This document shows, piece after piece, positions 7,593 through 10,997 of a stretch of 10,997 bases of DNA. Position numbers and translations under genes: made by a program. The notes below the pieces were generated by a model, which did no database searches, had not been told where the DNA came from, and saw only the letters and a list, made by a program, of their open reading frames with translations. Numbering within the stretch: position 1 is the stretch's first letter; the number at the start of each line of letters is the position of its first letter. Source of the DNA: Euperipatoides rowelli (taxonomy: Eukaryota; Onychophora; Udeonychophora; Euonychophora; Peripatopsidae); NCBI GenBank assembly GCA_003024985.2, contig PXIH01S0026951.1; one strand, 5' to 3'.

Positions 7593-8254
7593 GTTAGTAT
7601 CTCATGGCAGCCAAGTGATCAGATTTTTTTGTATTTCATCCAAATATCAAACTGAAATACGAAAATACGATTTAATGAAATAATAGGCTATGAATTTTAA
7701 TAAATTTGAATTTAGTGATTATTTTAGTCGATTTTTAAAGTAATTTTAATTTTTTTTAAATTAAATTTCAAAGTTTTAAAACTAAATATTGGCTGTGATT
7801 AAACTTAAAATTCCATGGAACTGAGCTCGTCCCACCATTTTAAGTATTAAGAACTGTCAGTTGGCTACATATTTGTTCACTTACCAAAATAATATAATAA
7901 TACAATCACCGAAACCTATTCACTAAATCTATTGGTCAAAGCTGCTGATTTGGCAACACTAATCATGTGCATTTATCTATTTCATTGCATGCGATTAGAA
8001 ATGCTTTTGCTATGTTTATTTTATTTATTTAAATTGCATGTTATTTATTTATTACCAAATAATGTGATAATCCTTGTTTAATTATTAAATTGATTTGTGC
8101 TTTTTTTCTTCTCCATTAATAATTTACAGTTAGCAGTTTGTAATGGGACATAAACGTCATTTACAATATTTTATTGAAAAATATAAAGATTCTGATTTTT
8201 ATGCTAGTAAAATAAACAGCTGATATATTTTACATCATCTCTAATTTTGGCTCC
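7593..8254. other. Unannotated AT-rich stretch
   Basis: No gene is supported. On the minus strand there is a good donor-like GTAAGTGAAC near 7885-7876, but the sequence before it has stops in every frame. An ATTGG/CCAAT and a GCATGC occur in isolation. Confidence 0.45.
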
Positions 8255-8545
8255 TTTCTTCATAAATGCCAGTAGGCCAGCTGCAGAAGTTAGTGGGTAG
8301 AGAAATGAATTAAATAAAAATTTAGTGGGGGTGACTTCTCCCCCTTCACAGGGTTTGTCCCTGGACTTTGCTGGGGGCTTTCCCCCAGACACAACATTTT
8401 TCAGTGTCCTCTTTTTCACTTGAAAATTCAGTCATGCTTGAAGGCAATAGAAACGACGTGTATATCACAACGCATATCGGAAAAAAATGAGCTATGTCAG
8501 TGTAAACATGCCTTTAGTGTAATAGTAGTAACACTTTCACCGCAT
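8255..8545. mobile_element. Probable dispersed-repeat fragment with G/C-rich hairpin cluster
   Basis: The base composition rises sharply here. The segment contains three consecutive hairpins (8327-8388) and CpG words in ACGACGTG and CGCATATCGG, unlike neighbouring DNA. Back-to-back GGGGG...CCCCC foldbacks of this kind are, from general experience, frequent in repeat families of invertebrate genomes. The 71-codon minus-strand frame at 8204-8419 translates these foldbacks (GGKPPAKSRDKPCEGGE) and is not a gene. Element boundaries are not visible. Confidence 0.4.
8327..8388. repeat. Three tandem G/C-stem hairpins
   Basis: Hairpin 1 is GGGGG 8327-8331 with CCCCC 8340-8344. Hairpin 2 is CAGGG 8349-8353 with CCCTG 8359-8363. 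Hairpin 3 is CTGGGGG 8371-8377 with CCCCCAG 8382-8388. All stems are perfect, with loops of 8, 5 and 4 bases, and they are separated by only 4 and 7 bases. Confidence 0.85.
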
Positions 8546-9655
8546 TACAAAAGTAATGCCTTTCTTTGCTACATTTAGCAAAAGATGTTTGATCAATTCA
8601 AAACTTTTCTAATTAAAATAAAATAATTGTCCAAATAGAAAATGTTATTGCATTTGTAAGAAGGATTGGAGATGTACTGTACATAAGATAACAGTATATA
8701 GGAATAATGCTTTTAATTAACATAGCAGTCTATTCAAATTTGTGTTATTTTGATTTTTATATTCATTGTAAGTAGTGTTAATTAAAGCAGTTAATTTGAA
8801 AGGATAACATACTGTACTGTAACTGTGTCCATCAGTTAAAGTAAAAGAAAATTTGATTAGTTACATTATGAATTTATGAAAGTGAAAAAAAAAGATTGGT
8901 AATGGCCTCGCAATATATTTTTCCCCAGGTATGCTAGAACATTGAAATTTTGATTATGGGTTTAGGGGCCAAAATGGTGTAGTTGTTTTTCATGTAAAGT
9001 ATTTAAGACACCTGTGCAATAGTCATTCTGCCCGACTTGCACATTGTTTCATGTTTTATTTTTCATTCTTTTAAGTGTTAAAATTTACTACATTTTTCTG
9101 ATTGCTTAACTGTTTTAAAAAACTTACCCTGCTTTTATTATCTTAAAAAAAATTGATCATTTTTAAAATTAAGGGAATCCACTTGTGCAAGATCAGGCAC
9201 TTTTCATTGGTGATTTACAGCACATGTACAGTGTATAGTATATTAATATAAAAGCTAGTCTATTGCATGATGTTTAGCAACTGACCTATTGGTTTAAGCT
9301 TATTTTATTTTTTTATTCAAAGCTCAACAGTTTGGATAGGTTTGATAGTATTTATTTCCAAGAATAAATCTCAAGGAATAAAATTAATTTATTTAATTAA
9401 TCGTTTTAAACATTATTGTGCTAAATATTATGCAAATGAATTTATTTGATTATGTGTGTAAGTGATCAATCAGATAGATTGAATTCATATTATGGATTGA
9501 AAAGAAAAAGGAAAGGTACAGTTTTTTAAAAATGAAGTCAACATCAAATTTTTTACATGGTATTATTTCTTGTGTTATATTTATTTCGCTTCCTTAAAGA
9601 AAGATAAGTAACTTTCCCCACCAATTAATTAATTTGTTTCTGGCACTAGTTCAAT
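8546..9655. other. Unannotated AT-rich stretch
   Basis: No gene is supported. A plausible acceptor (atatttttccccag, ending about 8932) is followed by stops within a few codons in all frames. The stretch has a TACTGTACTGTA repeat near 8811 and an exact POU octamer ATGCAAAT near 9430. A hairpin at 9013-9043 is listed separately. Confidence 0.45.
9013..9043. repeat. Bulged hairpin TGTGCAA/TTGCACA
   Basis: TGTGCAA at 9013-9019 is complementary to TTGCACA at 9037-9043. If a two-base bulge is allowed, GTC at 9022-9024 also pairs with GAC at 9034-9036, giving ten pairs. A related word, CTTGTGCAAG, is at about 9182. Confidence 0.5.
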
Positions 9656-9688
9656 AGGAAATAGGCAACATGCTGTTGCCTATTTCCT
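9656..9688. repeat. Perfect 15-bp hairpin with 3-base loop
   Basis: AGGAAATAGGCAACA at 9656-9670 is exactly complementary to TGTTGCCTATTTCCT at 9674-9688, separated by TGC. Fifteen perfect pairs with mixed composition are very unlikely by chance. The hairpin is too short to be a typical animal miRNA precursor, and no other RNA family is recognised. It could be a foldback element end or a recent template-switch event. Confidence 0.9.
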
Positions 9689-10311
9689 GAGCATGCACAT
9701 TGATATAATAAACTGAGGGACAAATTATATATTTAATTATTTAGCTTACCCTTCACTGAATCACCCAGTTATATATACATTATATACTGCATATATAAAT
9801 ATATATCACTCATGCCCTGTCATAGACCATCATAATATTTATTGCCAATGATATTGGTGAAAATCAAACAAGGGAGTGTTAGGTATTACAAGGCACCATA
9901 CATGGTTTTGTAAAGTTAATTGCTAGTAGCACGAATAACGCACTAGACTGATATTAACTGCCAACAGTTCAGTAAATGGAAAGCATTATACTATAATAGA
10001 CTTGTAACAATTGGAAAATAAATGAGGAAGAAAAAGTGAATTTAGTTTCACGAAGCATGACTTTAACAAGAATAATAATTTTCACAACATAGTGAACAGC
10101 AAATTTAATACAGATTGAATTAAATAAATGTGGATCATTTACCACAGGAACAGTTTCATGATGAGAGACGGTCACCACCCACTATATTGTTAACACTATT
10201 GGCGGGCAAACAGCCACATCATTACTAAGCTTAAATAAAAATAAATTAAAGTACATGCAGTGGACCTTGAAATATAGAATGAAAACTATGTTGAAAAAAG
10301 GGTGAACATAC
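9689..10311. other. Unannotated AT-rich stretch, possible intron
   Basis: It contains a TATATA-rich patch at about 9767-9808 and a small CCAAT-GAT-ATTGG foldback near 9846. A 69-codon minus-strand frame at 9969-10178 is unrecognised. If the exon at 10312-10413 is real, this would be the intron after it. A possible minus-strand acceptor (ctgttggcag, about 9970-9961) keeps the phase for only ten more codons, so no next exon is called. Confidence 0.4.
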
Positions 10312-10413
10312 CAGCTATGGCACCCATGATGACAGTGTAAGCTAGCATGCACACTCTCTTGTTAAGGTGGCTAGATTTGGAACTAATGATGTAAACAAAT
10401 ATGGCCACCTCCA
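10312..10413 (-). CDS. Candidate internal exon of a membrane protein, unidentified
   Basis: On the minus strand, an AG at 10415-10414 is preceded by a pyrimidine tract at about 10458-10441. An open block follows and ends exactly at a strong donor, G|GTATGT (10311-10306). The frame reads EVAIFVYIISSKSSHLNKR and continues VCMLAYTVIMGAIA, leaving phase 1 at the donor. This pattern of a hydrophobic stretch, a short polar basic loop and a second hydrophobic stretch suits two adjacent transmembrane helices. The frame is closed by TAA just upstream (10423-10421) and TAG downstream, so coding would be limited to the exon. An alternative acceptor would start it at 10417. The AG lies rather far from the pyrimidine tract, which is a weakness. 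I do not recognise the family. Confidence 0.4.
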
Positions 10414-10997
10414 CTTGCTTTTACGTCAAAATAATAACTAATAAGAGGGAAAAGAACATCATAAAATAAATGATGATCTATTACAGGATTAGTTCTAGTA
10501 CTGTATATAGTGTAAATCTCTTTCTGGATTCATGAGTAAAATGTTAGTAATCACTGTTTTTTTCAAGATTTTAAGGAGTTATTTTATTTTTATTAGAAGT
10601 TAAAAAAGTATTTTTTTTTTACAAGTTTACGACCCAATCAACCAATTGAATATTTAATTTAGTGGGGAAGGGAAATATTCACTAGAGGTGGTTCAGACTG
10701 AGAGGATTTTCTGGTATAGCTTGAATTATAGTCTTAACAGAATTACAAATACTTTTTTCCAACATCTATGTCACTGTAGAAGTAGTTTTAATATTAATTA
10801 CTGGATTTGTATTAGAAGTAATTTTTATGTTTTATTGTTTGTAGCTAATGAGGAAAGAAGCTACACGTGTTTGTTTTCCAGTCCGATGTTTTAGCTAAGT
10901 ATTCTTTAATTATTTTATATTTTGGTGTAGATTTGCAATTAATATTTATTTCCTAATTAGTTCATTGGCTGGTTGTTAAATTTTGTATTTAATTTGT
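10414..10997. other. Unannotated AT-rich stretch
   Basis: No gene is supported. A 68-codon plus-strand frame at 10688-10894 has no domain-like features. An 8-bp inverted pair, GAATATTT and AAATATTC (about 10647-10679), surrounds a GTGGGGAAGGG tract. The word ATTTAGTGGGG is shared with about 8320-8330. Confidence 0.45.

Noticed and set aside
8204-8419. 71-codon minus-strand open frame
   Set aside because: Its most protein-like part is only the translation of the three G/C hairpins. Such repeats give spurious proline/glycine-rich frames.
8919-8950. Splice acceptor tttttccccag
   Set aside because: All three frames meet a stop within a few codons, so no coding exon follows.
9969-10178. 69-codon minus-strand open frame
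   Set aside because: It has no recognisable features. It would fall in the intron after the better exon candidate at 10312-10413.
10688-10894. 68-codon plus-strand open frame
   Set aside because: It has no motif or codon pattern suggesting coding, and the surrounding DNA is ordinary AT-rich sequence.
1-10997. tRNA, rRNA or SINE-type Pol III genes
   Set aside because: No A-box/B-box pair, cloverleaf or rRNA-like segment could be found by eye on either strand.

Overview
The window is AT-rich (roughly 30% G+C by eye), full of A/T homopolymer runs, and almost without coding capacity. The longest ATG-started open frame is 86 codons, and every frame is broken repeatedly. There are no operon-like gene blocks, Shine-Dalgarno-led genes, tRNA or rRNA. 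Several places look like spliceosomal 3' and 5' splice sites flanking short open segments. Microsatellites, a degenerate tandem array and short terminal-inverted-repeat (TIR) elements are also present. This suggests intergenic or intronic DNA of an AT-rich animal nuclear genome. A marine invertebrate is my guess from the element style; nothing in the window fixes the taxon.

Layout. Bases 53-93 hold a duplicated 16-mer ending in a hairpin. Bases about 163-1045 are a diverged tandem array with a unit of about 200-245 bp. Each unit has a purine-then-pyrimidine core, which is still a near-perfect palindrome in the first copy (244-277). Bases 1456-1693 may be a small TA-flanked MITE containing a telomere-like GT-rich patch. 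Bases 2445-3908 are bracketed by two inverted, related arms of 53 bp and flanked by a near-matching 6-bp duplication, so this is probably a nonautonomous DNA transposon. Bases 4009-4068 form a GC-rich block behind a good splice acceptor. Bases 4513-4596 form a second open block behind a very strong acceptor, followed by an AATAAA. Together they could be the end of a plus-strand gene.

Bases 4996-5652 are a second TIR element. It carries an overlapping E-box/CRE, a CCAAT box and a TATA box in promoter order on the minus strand, plus a 50-codon open frame at its other end. Bases 7158-7592 on the minus strand contain several protein-like segments in different frames, possibly a broken coding sequence. 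Bases 8327-8388 are three consecutive G/C-rich hairpins typical of a dispersed repeat. Bases 9656-9688 are a perfect 15-bp hairpin. Bases 10312-10413 on the minus strand are the best exon candidate, encoding the end of one hydrophobic segment, a basic loop and a second hydrophobic segment before a GTATGT donor.

No genes can be shown to work together here, and I found no convincing new biological system. The most informative items are the candidate exons, the 4996-5652 element with its promoter-like stack, the 2445-3908 element and the tandem array. All functional statements are inferences from sequence read by eye; no alignment or database search was run.
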